From NCBI RefSeq assembly GCF_011764565.1, contig NZ_AP022871.1, positions 8,804,320 to 8,868,319 of the forward strand: 64,000 bases of DNA, read 5' to 3'. Below the pieces are notes generated by a model. That model saw only the letters and a program-made list of their open reading frames with translations. It was not told the origin of the DNA and did no database searches. A program made the position numbers and the translations under genes. Shown here piece by piece: positions 33,803 through 42,997 of the stretch (its first letter is position 1; every line of letters begins with the position of its first letter). This stretch comes from Phytohabitans suffuscus (GTDB lineage: Bacteria > Actinomycetota > Actinomycetes > Mycobacteriales > Micromonosporaceae).

Positions 33803-36364
33803 ATGAAGAACCGAGCGTTCCTGATGCTGGCGGCCCTGGCGGCCGGCCTGGTGGTCGCCGGCCCCGCGCCCGCGCGGGCGGCCGAGCCGGCGCCGCCGCC
33901 GGAGCCGAAGGTGCACCCGATCCAGGTCACCGGACCGGCCGCCGAGCGGCTCAACCTGGTCATCCTCGGCGACGGCTACCAGGCCGACCAGCAGAGCCTG
34001 TTCTTCGCCGACGTCGACCGCAACCTCGCGGTCATGTGGGCCACCGAGCCGTTCCGCACCTACCGCGACTACGTCAACGTGTACGCGGTCGAGATCGCCT
34101 CCATCGACTACGGTGTCCGCTGCGACCCCGACGGCCGGGTGCGCCACCCGGACGGCACGGTCCGCGACACCGGCGAGCGCGAGGGGCCGATCGACGGCAA
34201 GCGCACCGCGCTGCGGATGATCTTCCAGAACGGCTGCGCCGACCCGCTGTCGCGCGGCACCGTCTACGGTGGAGCGCCGGTCGGCTGCGCGGGCGACGCC
34301 GCGTACTACCCGCCGGGCGTCAACCCGTGCGAGACCGGGTCGCAGGCGCACAACCGCATCCTCGACTCGTACGTGGTGCCGGCCCTCGGCATCCCGCGCA
34401 CCTCGCAGAACCTGCAGTCGCTCGCCATCTTCAACACGTTCACGTACGGCGGGATCGGCGGCACCAACGCCACCACCTCCGGCGGCTCGCCGCAGGGCCC
34501 GCTGATCTCGCTGCACGAGCTGGGACACTCGCTGGGCACGATGGCCGACGAGTACCCGTACTCCTCCCGCGACGTGGTGCGCCCCTGCTACACCGGCGGC
34601 GAGCCGGGCAGCTTCCACCACACCGCGTACTCCGATGTGGACCAGCTCGTCGCCGACCAGCACAAGTGGTGGCGGTGGGCCGGCGAGGAGAGCCTGTCCG
34701 GCGGCACGATCGGGCTGCACGAGGGCGGCGGCACGTTCCCCTGTGGACAGCGGCGGCCCAGCGAGCACTCCATCATGCGGTGGATCGGCTTCGACTGGGA
34801 CCAGGTCGGGCGCGAGCACATGGTCGCCCGGATCACCGGGCGCCGCAACGCCGGCCAGATGTCGATCCAGCACACTCCACCGGGGACGGTGCCGTCCGAC
34901 GGCGTGCTGTGGGTGGAGACCGGGCACCCGCGCTACCACGAGCTGCGGGTCACGTGGCGGGCCGGCGGCACCGTGCTCGACACGCACGGCAGCCGCAGCC
35001 TCGACCTCGCCGAGCTGGACCTGCCCGCCGGCACGGTGGTACAGGTGGAGGTGCGCGACCCGGTGGGCCCGGACGGCATCGACTGGGTGCGCAACCCCTC
35101 CACCGGCGACAGCGCCACCAACTCCGGGTACGACGGCCCGCGGTTCGCGCAGACCCGCGAGTGGACGGTCGGCGCCCCCGGCGTCACCGCGTCCCCGCCG
35201 GCCGCCGAGGTCACCGCCTCCACGCCGACCACGCGGCCGGTCGCCGGCGACGAGGTCGTCTTCGTGGAGACCAACCACCCGGCCGACCGGATCCTCGACG
35301 TGGCCTGGTCGCTGGACGGCGCGCCGGTGCCCAACCCGCGCAACAGCCGCCGCCTCGACCTCGGCGCCCTCGGCCTCACCCCCGGCACGCACACGCTCGT
35401 GGCCACCGTGACCGACCCGGCCGACCCGGCCGCCTCCGGCAGTGTCGAGTGGACGGTCGACAACACGGCGCCGACCGCCCCGCGCCGGCTCTCCACCCCG
35501 CTGACCACGCTGCCCGGCGCGCTGGAGCACCCGGTGTACTTCGACGGCTGGGACATGTGGCTCGACCCGCGCGACGACCAGACCGGGCGCCACGTCGTGG
35601 GGCAGCTGCGCCTCGACAAGGACGGCTGGTTCAACTACTTCGGCTTCCCGGAGCAGCCGATGCCGCAGTCGCCGTTCCAGTTCCGCCACTCCGGCACCAG
35701 CGTGAAGGCGCTGACGTACGGCAACCTCGGCACCGGCGGCCTGTCCCGCGCCACGTTCGAGCAGACGCTGCCGGACGACCACCCCAGCGGCGGCTTCGTA
35801 CCCGGCTTCGGCACCCACCTGGTCGAGCACCGCGCGATCGACCCCGCCGGCAACATCGGCCCGGCCGGCAGCTACAAGGCCACCGTCCTGCCCGGCTCCT
35901 CCCCCGCCTGCACGACCACGCTGGCCGGACGCCAGACCCGGGTCACCGTGACGCAGGGCGTCACCTGCCTGACGGACGCGCAGGTCACCGGCCAGGTGAC
36001 GGTCCGCGCCGGCGCCTCCCTCGTGGTCCGCCGGAGCACGATCAGCGGCACCCTGGCCGCGACCGGCGCCCAGGCCGTGCAGCTGTTCGGCACCACCGTC
36101 AACGGCGCCGTCCAGATCGCCGGCACCACGCGGGACGTGACGGTGGCCGGCAGCACCTTCAACGGCGCCGTCATGCTGGCCGGCAACACCCAGGCCAGCG
36201 CGAACGAGCGCTACAGCCGCCTGGCCGGCGCCTACGGCCCGGTCCTGGTCGGCAACCGCGTCAACGGCGCGCTGAGCTGCTCCGGCGGCAACGCCCCACC
36301 CCGCGACTTCGGCGCCCCCAACACCGTCCGCGGCGCGAAGGGCGGTGAATGCGCCACCCTCTGA
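33803..36364 (+). CDS. secreted M64 (IgA-type) metallopeptidase with C-terminal repeat domain
   Basis: 853 residues; ATG at 33803 preceded by GAGGTGA. A signal peptide ends near 'ARAAEP'. Peptidase M64 core: 'LNLVILGDGYQADQQSLFFADVDR' and zinc motif HELGH from residue 238 in 'LHELGHSLGTMADEYPY'. Two Ig-like beta modules follow. The last ~150 residues are a regular repeat rich in Val/Thr/Gly ('VTVRAGASLVVRRSTISGTLAATGAQAVQLFGTTVNG') that looks like a short right-handed beta-helix, probably for binding a surface or polymer. It is the last gene of the + strand peptidase set. Confidence 0.87.
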   Translation: MKNRAFLMLAALAAGLVVAGPAPARAAEPAPPPEPKVHPIQVTGPAAERLNLVILGDGYQADQQSLFFADVDRNLAVMWATEPFRTYRDYVNVYAVEIASIDYGVRCDPDGRVRHPDGTVRDTGEREGPIDGKRTALRMIFQNGCADPLSRGTVYGGAPVGCAGDAAYYPPGVNPCETGSQAHNRILDSYVVPALGIPRTSQNLQSLAIFNTFTYGGIGGTNATTSGGSPQGPLISLHELGHSLGTMADEYPYSSRDVVRPCYTGGEPGSFHHTAYSDVDQLVADQHKWWRWAGEESLSGGTIGLHEGGGTFPCGQRRPSEHSIMRWIGFDWDQVGREHMVARITGRRNAGQMSIQHTPPGTVPSDGVLWVETGHPRYHELRVTWRAGGTVLDTHGSRSLDLAELDLPAGTVVQVEVRDPVGPDGIDWVRNPSTGDSATNSGYDGPRFAQTREWTVGAPGVTASPPAAEVTASTPTTRPVAGDEVVFVETNHPADRILDVAWSLDGAPVPNPRNSRRLDLGALGLTPGTHTLVATVTDPADPAASGSVEWTVDNTAPTAPRRLSTPLTTLPGALEHPVYFDGWDMWLDPRDDQTGRHVVGQLRLDKDGWFNYFGFPEQPMPQSPFQFRHSGTSVKALTYGNLGTGGLSRATFEQTLPDDHPSGGFVPGFGTHLVEHRAIDPAGNIGPAGSYKATVLPGSSPACTTTLAGRQTRVTVTQGVTCLTDAQVTGQVTVRAGASLVVRRSTISGTLAATGAQAVQLFGTTVNGAVQIAGTTRDVTVAGSTFNGAVMLAGNTQASANERYSRLAGAYGPVLVGNRVNGALSCSGGNAPPRDFGAPNTVRGAKGGECATL

Positions 36365-36370
36365 CCGGCC

Positions 36371-36421
36371 CCTGACGCCGGCGGACGGGCGCCAGGCTGG
36401 GCGCGCGGCGCGGGCGTCAGG
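36371..36421. terminator. inverted repeat between M64 and PucR genes
   Basis: CCTGACGCC at 36371-36379 pairs perfectly with GGCGTCAGG at 36413-36421, spanning the whole gap between the convergent genes and overlapping the PucR stop at 36417-36419. The long GC-rich loop can fold further. A bidirectional terminator is the simplest reading. Confidence 0.4.
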
Positions 36422-37649
36422 TGCTCGGGCGGTAGTCGCCGCTGAGGCGGGCCAGCTTGAGGCCCAGGTGCAGGCAGAGGCGTTCGTTGCCGTCCTTGAG
36501 GTCGGTCTCGGCCAGCTGCTCGACCCGGTGCAGGCGGTAGTAGAGCGTGGTGCGGTGCAGCCGGAGCTGCTCGGCCGTGGCGTGCGCGTTGCCGGCCAGG
36601 TCGAGGTAGGCCTCCAGGGTCTCCAGCAGCGCCTGGTTGGCCTCGTCGCCGAGCAGGCGGTGCAGGCCGGGATGGACGGTGGCGACGTCGAGGTGGCGGC
36701 CGTCCATCTGCGACAGCATGCGGTAGATGCCGAGGTCGGCCCAGGTGATGAGCGGGCCCAGCGCGGGCAGCCGCACGCCCACGCGGGCCGCCTGGACGGC
36801 CTCGTCGTACGAGTGGATGGCCTCCGCGAGCCGGGGGCGTACCGCGCCGATGCCGACGACCACGCGGGCCGCCTCGCGCGCGGCGCCGACCGCGTTGCGC
36901 AGGGACTCCCGCAGGTATCCGGCGGCGGTCTCGGCCGACGGGCGGCCGCCGGCCTGGCCGCCCCGCACCAGCAGCACGCCCTGGTCGTGGCGGAGCAGGT
37001 GCAGCGCGTCCCGCACGCCGACCCACCGGCGGGTGGCGACCAGCGCCTGCTCCAGCGCCATGCCGGCGTCCCCGTCGAGCATCCGCCCGCGGGCCGGGAC
37101 CAGCTGGGCGACGATCGCGGTGGCCGGACCGTCGGCGGTGACCACGCCGTCGGCGAGCAGCGAGCGGACCATCTCCTCGCGGGTGACCGCGCTTTCGGAC
37201 AGCAGCGTGCGGGCCGCCTCGGCCTCGCGCTGGGAGGCCAGCTCGCCGAGGAGGCTCTCCCGGTAGAGGGCGAGCGACAGGTCGCCGGTGGCCCGCGTGA
37301 CCACGTCGATGTCGGCCTCGGTCATGCCGCTGTCGGCCTCGATGAACCAGACGTACCCGAGCAGCCGGTCCTGGTGGACGATCGGCACGCAGAGGCGGGG
37401 CAGCAGGTCGAGCTCGGGGCAGGCGGGGATGCGGACCGGCGAGCGGGCCTTCATGATGCCGAAGCCGCGAAACCACGAGATGACCTCGGGCGTGGTGTGC
37501 CGGCGCAGGATGGAGCTGCGCCGGACGTCGTCCATCGTGCCGGTGTGCTCGCTGTACACGACCACGCGGTGCCGCCCGTCCTCGATCAGCGCCGGCCTGC
37601 CGACCCGCGCCGCCATCGTGTCGACGATGCCTTGCAGCTCCAGGTTCAT
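36417..37649 (-). CDS. PucR/CdaR-family transcriptional regulator
   Basis: 410 residues from the ATG at 37649 with GGGAG about 6 bases upstream. The C-terminus is the PucR-type helix-turn-helix ('YLDLAGNAHATAEQLRLHRTTLYYRLHRVEQL'). A GGDEF-like middle and an N-terminal GAF-like region ('CVPIVHQDRLLGYVWFIEADSGMTEADIDVV') precede it. The family often controls purine or amino-acid catabolism and peptidase genes. It stands alone here, convergent with the M64 peptidase and upstream of nothing obvious, so its target is unclear. Confidence 0.88.
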   Translation of the reverse strand: MNLELQGIVDTMAARVGRPALIEDGRHRVVVYSEHTGTMDDVRRSSILRRHTTPEVISWFRGFGIMKARSPVRIPACPELDLLPRLCVPIVHQDRLLGYVWFIEADSGMTEADIDVVTRATGDLSLALYRESLLGELASQREAEAARTLLSESAVTREEMVRSLLADGVVTADGPATAIVAQLVPARGRMLDGDAGMALEQALVATRRWVGVRDALHLLRHDQGVLLVRGGQAGGRPSAETAAGYLRESLRNAVGAAREAARVVVGIGAVRPRLAEAIHSYDEAVQAARVGVRLPALGPLITWADLGIYRMLSQMDGRHLDVATVHPGLHRLLGDEANQALLETLEAYLDLAGNAHATAEQLRLHRTTLYYRLHRVEQLAETDLKDGNERLCLHLGLKLARLSGDYRPST

Positions 37650-37831
37650 GCGGCTCCCGACCCGTCCGTCGCCCCACGGCGGCGCCCAGGCCACCGGCGC
37701 ACCGCCGGTCCTTACCCTCCGACGCCATCCACCGCCCGCGCAAGGGTCACGACCGAATGATCATTAACACTGTCCCGGGTGAACGCCGCACGAACCTGGA
37801 CGTCACGGACGTGAGCTAGGCTCCGCGCCCG

Positions 37832-39931
37832 TTACTCGAAGCGGGTGTTCTCGTGGCGGGTGGCGACGTCCATCAGCGGCCAGGTGACCAGGCAGACCGC
37901 GATCGTGGCGGCGACCGCGGCGGCGGCGCCGGCGAAGAAGTCGGGGCCGGGCAGCGCCCACTGCGCGCGGGGCACGGCCAGGAGCATCACCACGAACGCG
38001 GTGGCCATCCCGCCGGCGGCGGTCAGCACCAGCGGCGCCGCTGTCTCCAGCAACGCGACCAGGCGCAGCTCGCCGAGGCGTACGCCGGCGGCGCGCAGCA
38101 GCGCGAACGGCCGCCGCCGCTCCATCAGCCCGGCGACCACGCCCACGGTCAGGCTGCACGCCGCGACGAGCAGCACGAACGCGGTGGCCAGCTGGAACCC
38201 GCCGGCGAACCCGTCGACGCCGAGCTCGTCGTTGTGCGACCAGTCGGCCTCGGTGCGGGCCAGGGCGTACGGCGCCGCCGCCGCGACGAGCGTGCGCACC
38301 CGTTCCCGCGCGGCGACCGTGCCGTCGGTGGGCACGTAGAGCGCGGCGAGCGGAAGCAGCTCGTCGCCCGGCCCGGGCTCGGCGAAGCCGGTCGTGGAGC
38401 TGAGGATCCCCGCCGGCGGCCGCCCGTCGCCGAAGCTGGCCGGCAGCGGGCAGCTCAGGTCGCTGACCCGGGCCAGGCCGGCGCAGGGCACGACGAGCCG
38501 GCCGCCGGCGCCCGCCCGCGCCACCACGGCGCCGGCGGACATCAGCGGCGCGAGGTCGGCGTCGGGCACGCCCCGCGCGTCGACCGCGACCACGCCGCCG
38601 TCGAGCGCGGACGGGCCGGCGTCCCCTTCGGACCCGACCGCCGACCCGATCGCGATGGCGGTGGCCACGAACGCCGCGATCGCCACGCCGCCCACCGCGC
38701 GGAAGGCCGTGTACGGGTCGGCGGCGATCCGCCGCGCCGCGATGAGCACGGGGGCGCGCCGGCTCAGCGCCGCCAGGGCGCGGCTCGCCCACATGCACGC
38801 CCAGGGGCCGGCGAGCACCAGACCGAGCAGTATGGACAGTGGTGTGGCCACGCCCATCATCGCGATCGTCGGGTCGCTGCCGTCGCCGCCGCCGCGCTCG
38901 CCGAGGTACGCCACGCCGGCCACCCCCGCGGCGAGCGGGACGAGCCGGCGGGCCGTCGGCGGGCGGCGTCGCGCGCGCCGGTGGGCGCCCAGCGGCGTGA
39001 TCTGCACCCGGTGCAGCGCCACGAGCGTGGCGACCACCGCCACGACCGGCATCCCGGCCAGCGCCACGACGAGCTGCCAGGACGGCGCCACCAGGTCGGC
39101 CGCGACGAGCGAGGTGCCGTCGACCCGCACCCGGTCGGCCACGAGCGGCCGCAGCAGCGTGTGCCCCGCCCAGCCGGCGGCCGTACCGGCGACCGCCGCG
39201 ACCGCGGTCTCCACGGCCGCGAGCACCCCGGTCTGCCAGCGGGTCGCGCCGGCCAGGCGGATCGCGGCGAACCGCCGCTCGCGCCGGGCCGCGCCCACCC
39301 GCGTCACCATCGACACGAAGATCACCACCGGGCCGATGAGCAGCACGGCCAGCACGACGACCGCGACCCGCAGCGGCCCGCGCAGGTCGATCGGGTCGCC
39401 GGGCCGCTCGATGCCGCTGATCTCGTACGCCCCGGCGGTGGCGCGCAGCTCGTCCGGCGCGCGGCCGACGACCGCCACCAGCTCGTCCGGCGAGATCAGC
39501 CCGTCCGGCCCGACGGTGCCGGCGACCCGGCCGGGAAACCTGTCGGCCAGCTGGTCGGCGGGCACCGACGCCATCAGCGTGGCCAGCTCCGGCGAGACGA
39601 ACACCTCGCCCGGTCCGGGCAGCCGCTCCATGCCGGGCGGCACCGGCGGCCGCGCGCCGAGGGCGGCGACGTGGACCCGGACGAGCTGGCGGCCGTCGTA
39701 CCAGTCGGTGGTGGGCAGCCACAGCGCCCGGTCGGGGGCGGTCGGCGGGCTGTCCGCGCTGGTGCGGTGCCAGGCCAGCCGGTCGATCCGGCCCTGCAGC
39801 GCCGGCATCGCGGCGAGGCTGAAGAGCAGCAGCACCACGCCGACCGCCACGCCGCCGGCCATCAGCGCCACGCGGGCCACGCTCTCGCGGCCGCCGGCGA
39901 ACGCGATCCGCGCTCCCAACAGGACGGTCAC
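37832..39931 (-). CDS. FtsX-family ABC transporter permease
   Basis: 699 residues from the GTG at 39931 (GTGA overlap with the ATPase stop). Two FtsX-like modules are visible: a first set of membrane helices with 'GPVVIFVSMVTRVGAARRERRFAAIRLAGATRWQ' and a second with 'AACSLTVGVVAGLMERRRPFALLRAAGVRLGELRLVALLET'. Large extracytoplasmic loops lie between. It is a MacB/Lol-like exporter or mechanotransmission permease paired with the ATPase and PadR gene upstream. Substrate unknown. Confidence 0.9.
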   Translation of the reverse strand: MTVLLGARIAFAGGRESVARVALMAGGVAVGVVLLLFSLAAMPALQGRIDRLAWHRTSADSPPTAPDRALWLPTTDWYDGRQLVRVHVAALGARPPVPPGMERLPGPGEVFVSPELATLMASVPADQLADRFPGRVAGTVGPDGLISPDELVAVVGRAPDELRATAGAYEISGIERPGDPIDLRGPLRVAVVVLAVLLIGPVVIFVSMVTRVGAARRERRFAAIRLAGATRWQTGVLAAVETAVAAVAGTAAGWAGHTLLRPLVADRVRVDGTSLVAADLVAPSWQLVVALAGMPVVAVVATLVALHRVQITPLGAHRRARRRPPTARRLVPLAAGVAGVAYLGERGGGDGSDPTIAMMGVATPLSILLGLVLAGPWACMWASRALAALSRRAPVLIAARRIAADPYTAFRAVGGVAIAAFVATAIAIGSAVGSEGDAGPSALDGGVVAVDARGVPDADLAPLMSAGAVVARAGAGGRLVVPCAGLARVSDLSCPLPASFGDGRPPAGILSSTTGFAEPGPGDELLPLAALYVPTDGTVAARERVRTLVAAAAPYALARTEADWSHNDELGVDGFAGGFQLATAFVLLVAACSLTVGVVAGLMERRRPFALLRAAGVRLGELRLVALLETAAPLVLTAAGGMATAFVVMLLAVPRAQWALPGPDFFAGAAAAVAATIAVCLVTWPLMDVATRHENTRFE

Positions 39932-40604
39932 GGCACGGCCACCGGGTGAGCGAGCACGCCGTCGCGCACCTTGATCCGGCGGTCCGCGTACGCGGCGACC
40001 CGCGCCTCGTGGGTGACCACCAGCACCGCGGTCCGCTCCGCCCTGGCGACCTCGACGAGCAGCTCCATGACCTGGTCGCCGGCGACCGAGTCGAGCGAGC
40101 CGGTGGGCTCGTCGGCGAAGACGATCCGGGGCCCGCCGACCAGCGCGCGGGCGATCGCCGCCCGCTGCCCCTGCCCGCCGGCGATCTCGCCGGGCAGCCG
40201 GTCGCCGAGGCCGTCGAGCCCCAGCCGCGGCAGCCAGGCCCGCGCCGCCGCCAGCGCCGCCCGCCGCCCCGGCCGGCCAGGAGCAGGGGCAGGGCGACGT
40301 TTTCGAGCACGGGCAGCTCGGGCACCAGCTGCCCGAACTGGAACACGAACCCGAACGTCCCGCGCCGCAGCTGGCTGCGCCGCCGGTCGGGCATCAGGTC
40401 GACCCGCCGCCCGTCGAAGCTCACCTGGCCCGCGTCCGGCGTGAGGATGCCGGCGAGGCAGTGCAGCAGCGTGGACTTGCCCGACCCGCTGGGCCCCGTC
40501 ACCGCCACCACCTCGCCCGCCTCGACGGCGACGTCCACACCGCGCAGCGCCGGCGTCGGGCCGAAGCTCTTGTGCAGCCCGCGGGCGCGCAGCAACGCGT
40601 TCAC
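39928..40604 (-). CDS. ABC transporter ATP-binding protein, MacB/LolD type (frameshifted as sequenced)
   Basis: About 225 residues after restoring one base. GTG at 40604 overlaps the PadR stop. The N-terminal frame has Walker A 'GPSGSGKSTLLHCLAG' and 'GFVFQFGQLVPELPVLENVALPLLLAG'. After a run of four C at 40267-40270 (five restores frame) the other frame gives 'GGQGQRAAIARAL', 'FADEPTGSLDS' and 'VVTHEARVAAYADR'. All motor motifs are intact across the break. Coupled to the FtsX permease. Confidence 0.85.
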
Positions 40605-41125
40605 AACCGGATCTCCCGCTCCAGCGCGCCCAGCCGGCCGGCGGCGTGGTCGATCCAGCGCAGGTCGGCCTCGATGTGGAAGAGCTGGTAGTCGGCGAGC
40701 AGGCTGTCCTGCGGCGACGCCTCGCGCCGCGCCGCGGTGATGTCGCGCATCGCCGCGAAGAGCCGGTCGCGCTGCGCGTCGAGGAACGCCTCCGCGGACC
40801 GCCCGGACAGCAGGGCCAGCACGACCTTCTGGAAGAGCACGGCCTGCAGGTGTGGTTGTGGATCCTCCGGTTCGGAAAGCCAGCGCTCCAAGTCGGTCAC
40901 GCCCTCCGCGGTAATCGAGTAACGCTTGCGCTCCGGCCCCGCCCCGGCCTCCACCCCGGCGACCTCGACGAGGCCGTCCCGGTGGAGCTGGGCCAACGTC
41001 CGGTAGACCTGCCCGAACCGCACCGGCCGGCTGGCGCCGAACCGCCGGTCGTAGGACTGCTTCAGGTCGTAGCCATGGCGGTCGCCCTCTTCGAGCAACC
41101 CGAGCAACGCGTAAAGGACCGTCAC
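40601..41125 (-). CDS. PadR-family transcriptional regulator
   Basis: 174 residues. The N-terminal winged helix ('YALLGLLEEGDRHGYDLKQSYDRRFG', 'FGQVYRTLAQLHRDGLVE') and C-terminal dimerisation helix mark a PadR (Vir_act_alpha_C) member. It starts at a GTG with no ribosome site; a -10-like TATAGT ends 7 bases before it, so the mRNA is probably leaderless. It heads the PadR-ATPase-permease operon and very likely represses it, as PadR proteins beside export pumps commonly do. Confidence 0.9.
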   Translation of the reverse strand: MTVLYALLGLLEEGDRHGYDLKQSYDRRFGASRPVRFGQVYRTLAQLHRDGLVEVAGVEAGAGPERKRYSITAEGVTDLERWLSEPEDPQPHLQAVLFQKVVLALLSGRSAEAFLDAQRDRLFAAMRDITAARREASPQDSLLADYQLFHIEADLRWIDHAAGRLGALEREIRL

Positions 41126-41132
41126 GCGAGGG

Positions 41133-41154
41133 ACTATACCCGCCGGGTATACCC
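41133..41154 (-). promoter_or_regulatory. PadR operator overlapping a leaderless promoter
   Basis: TATACCC-gcc-GGGTATA at 41135-41151 is a perfect inverted repeat, and GGGTATACCC at 41145-41154 is a second palindrome sharing the right arm. On the minus strand TATAGT (41138-41133) is a -10 element positioned so that transcription would begin at the GTG (41125). A bound repressor would cover the -10. Confidence 0.6.
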
Positions 41155-41344
41155 AGTGGGAAGAGTCGACCTGACACGACCCCCCATTCCCGAGAAGGCC
41201 AGGGATTTCACAGGACGTTCACGCCACTGTTTCGGTACAGGCGGGGTTCATGCTAATAAATCTGACATTGATCTATGTATCCACGTCGTGTCCCCAGCCG
41301 GAAACACCCCCATCCGGCCGCGGAGTGGATAGGCAGGAGTCCAC

Positions 41345-41977
41345 ATGGCTCGCGTGTTCAAGGCCGGCGTCGCCACCGTAGCCGCCGTCGTCGCCCTCCT
41401 CGCGCTCACCGCCGCGCCCGCGGCGGCGACGCCTCCCAACATCCCGTCGTACAGCACGGCGCTCAGCCGGCTCAACTCGCTCACCGTCGCGGCCGAGTCG
41501 CACCAGTCCAGCTACAACCGCGACCTCTTCCCGCACTGGATCACCATCACCGGTACGTGCAACACCCGCGAGCAGGTGCTCAAGCGGGACGGCACCGGGG
41601 TCACCGTCGACAGCAGCTGCTACCCGACGTCGGGCTCGTGGCGCAGCCCGTTCGACGGCGCGACCTGGACCAACCCGGCGGACGTCGACATCGACCACAT
41701 GGTCCCGCTCTCCGAGGCGTGGGCCTCCGGGGCGTGGGCGTGGACGACGGCACGGCGCCAGACGTACGCGAACGACCTCGGCGGGCCTGAGCTGTGGGCG
41801 GTCACCGACAACGTCAACCAGTCCAAGGGCGACCAGGACCCGGCCACCTGGCAGCCGCCGCTGGCCTCGTTCCGCTGCACCTACGCGCGGGCGTGGATCC
41901 AGGTGAAGTGGTACTACGGCCTGAGCGTCGACAGCGCGGAGAAGGCGGCGCTGAACGGCATGCTCGGCACCTGCTGA
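41345..41977 (+). CDS. secreted HNH endonuclease family protein
   Basis: 210 residues; ATG at 41345 with CAGGAG about 6 bases upstream. Signal peptide: 'GVATVAAVVALLALTAAPAAAT'. The nuclease core matches the GmrSD/DUF1524-type HNH domain: 'VDIDHMVPLSEAWASGAW' (metal His) and 'NVNQSKGDQDPATWQPP' (Asn and Lys). One Cys pair is likely. It should be an extracellular, nonspecific DNA/RNA nuclease, often linked to nutrient scavenging. Upstream A/T-rich stretch 41250-41290 probably holds the promoter. Confidence 0.88.
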   Translation: MARVFKAGVATVAAVVALLALTAAPAAATPPNIPSYSTALSRLNSLTVAAESHQSSYNRDLFPHWITITGTCNTREQVLKRDGTGVTVDSSCYPTSGSWRSPFDGATWTNPADVDIDHMVPLSEAWASGAWAWTTARRQTYANDLGGPELWAVTDNVNQSKGDQDPATWQPPLASFRCTYARAWIQVKWYYGLSVDSAEKAALNGMLGTC

Positions 41978-41982
41978 ACAGT

Positions 41983-42012
41983 GGCGGGGCCCGGCCAGGG
42001 CCGGGCCCCGCC
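41983..42012 (+). terminator. strong 14-bp hairpin after the nuclease gene
   Basis: GGCGGGGCCCGGCC at 41983-41996 and GGCCGGGCCCCGCC at 41999-42012 are perfectly complementary, with only two bases formally between them (the closing pairs must open). It starts 6 bases after the nuclease stop. Confidence 0.75.
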
Positions 42013-42128
42013 CACCCGGTCCCACGCGCCGGGGGTCTTGCCTTCGCCCGCCGGCACGCATAGTGTCCCGAAATGGACGATCTTGGGCGTCGCCGGGGCG
42101 CCCGGCACCTCGGGACAGGGGGACGCTG

Positions 42129-42953
42129 ATGCCGCTGGTGCCCACCGCCGACCTGGTGCGGGCGGCCCCGGTGTGCGCGTTCAACGTGATCACGCTGGAG
42201 CACGCCGAGGCCGTCGCGGCCGGCGCCGAGCTGGCCGGGCGGCCGGCGATCCTGCAGATCAGCGAGAACGCGGTCCGCTTCCACGGCGGCCGGCTCGCCC
42301 CGCTGGCCGCCGCGGCCCGCGCCGTCGCCGCCGAGGCGGGTGTCGACGTCTCCCTCCACCTCGACCACGTGGTGACTCAGCGGCTGTGGCGGGCGGCTGC
42401 GGAGCACGGGTTCGGCTCGTTCATGGTGGACGCCTCCCGGCTGTCCTATGCGGACAACGTGGCCGCCACCCGGGCCGCCGCCGGCTTCGGCCACGCGCAC
42501 GGGCTGTGGGTGGAGGCGGAGCTGGGCGCGATCGGCGGCAAGGCCGGCGACCCGCACGCGCCCGGCGCCCGCACCGACCCGGCGCAGGCCGAGGCGTACG
42601 TGGCGCGGACCGGCGTGGACGGGCTGGCCGTCGCGGTCGGCTCGCGGCACGCGATGACCACCCGCGAGGCCACGCTGGACCACGAGCTGATCGCCGCCCT
42701 GCGCGCGGCGGTGCCGGTGCCGCTGGTGCTGCACGGCTCGTCCGGCGTCGCCGAGGGGGAGCTGCGCCGCGCGGTCGCGGGCGGCATCCGCAAGGTGAAC
42801 GTGGGCACCGCCCTGAACGTCGCGTACACCGGCGCGGTCCGGGCCGGTGCCGCCGTCCACACCGACCCCCGCCGATACCTGGCCCCCGCCCGCGACGCCA
42901 TGGCCGAGGCCGTCGCCGCCTACCTCACCGCGGTCACACCGCCGCCCGCGTAG
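42129..42953 (+). CDS. class II fructose-bisphosphate/tagatose-bisphosphate-type aldolase
   Basis: 274 residues from the ATG at 42129, with AGGGGGACG upstream. Zinc ligand and phosphate motifs of the class II family are present: 'VSLHLDHVVTQ' (His), 'EAELGAIGGKAGD', 'LVLHGSSGVAEGELRRAV' (His) and 'VNVGTALNVAYTGAVR'. The protein is shorter than glycolytic Fba (~340) and nearer to GatY/KbaY/IolJ (~285). The substrate is not deducible; no sugar operon is adjacent. Confidence 0.85.
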   Translation: MPLVPTADLVRAAPVCAFNVITLEHAEAVAAGAELAGRPAILQISENAVRFHGGRLAPLAAAARAVAAEAGVDVSLHLDHVVTQRLWRAAAEHGFGSFMVDASRLSYADNVAATRAAAGFGHAHGLWVEAELGAIGGKAGDPHAPGARTDPAQAEAYVARTGVDGLAVAVGSRHAMTTREATLDHELIAALRAAVPVPLVLHGSSGVAEGELRRAVAGGIRKVNVGTALNVAYTGAVRAGAAVHTDPRRYLAPARDAMAEAVAAYLTAVTPPPA

Positions 42954-42997
42954 ACCGCGCCCACCCGGTGGACGGCGGCGGGGCCGCGGTCACGGGC

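Noticed and set aside
37803-41177. 1,124-residue minus-strand frame
   Set aside because: It joins the start of the ABC ATPase with out-of-frame PadR and FtsX sequence; only the ATPase N-terminal part is real.
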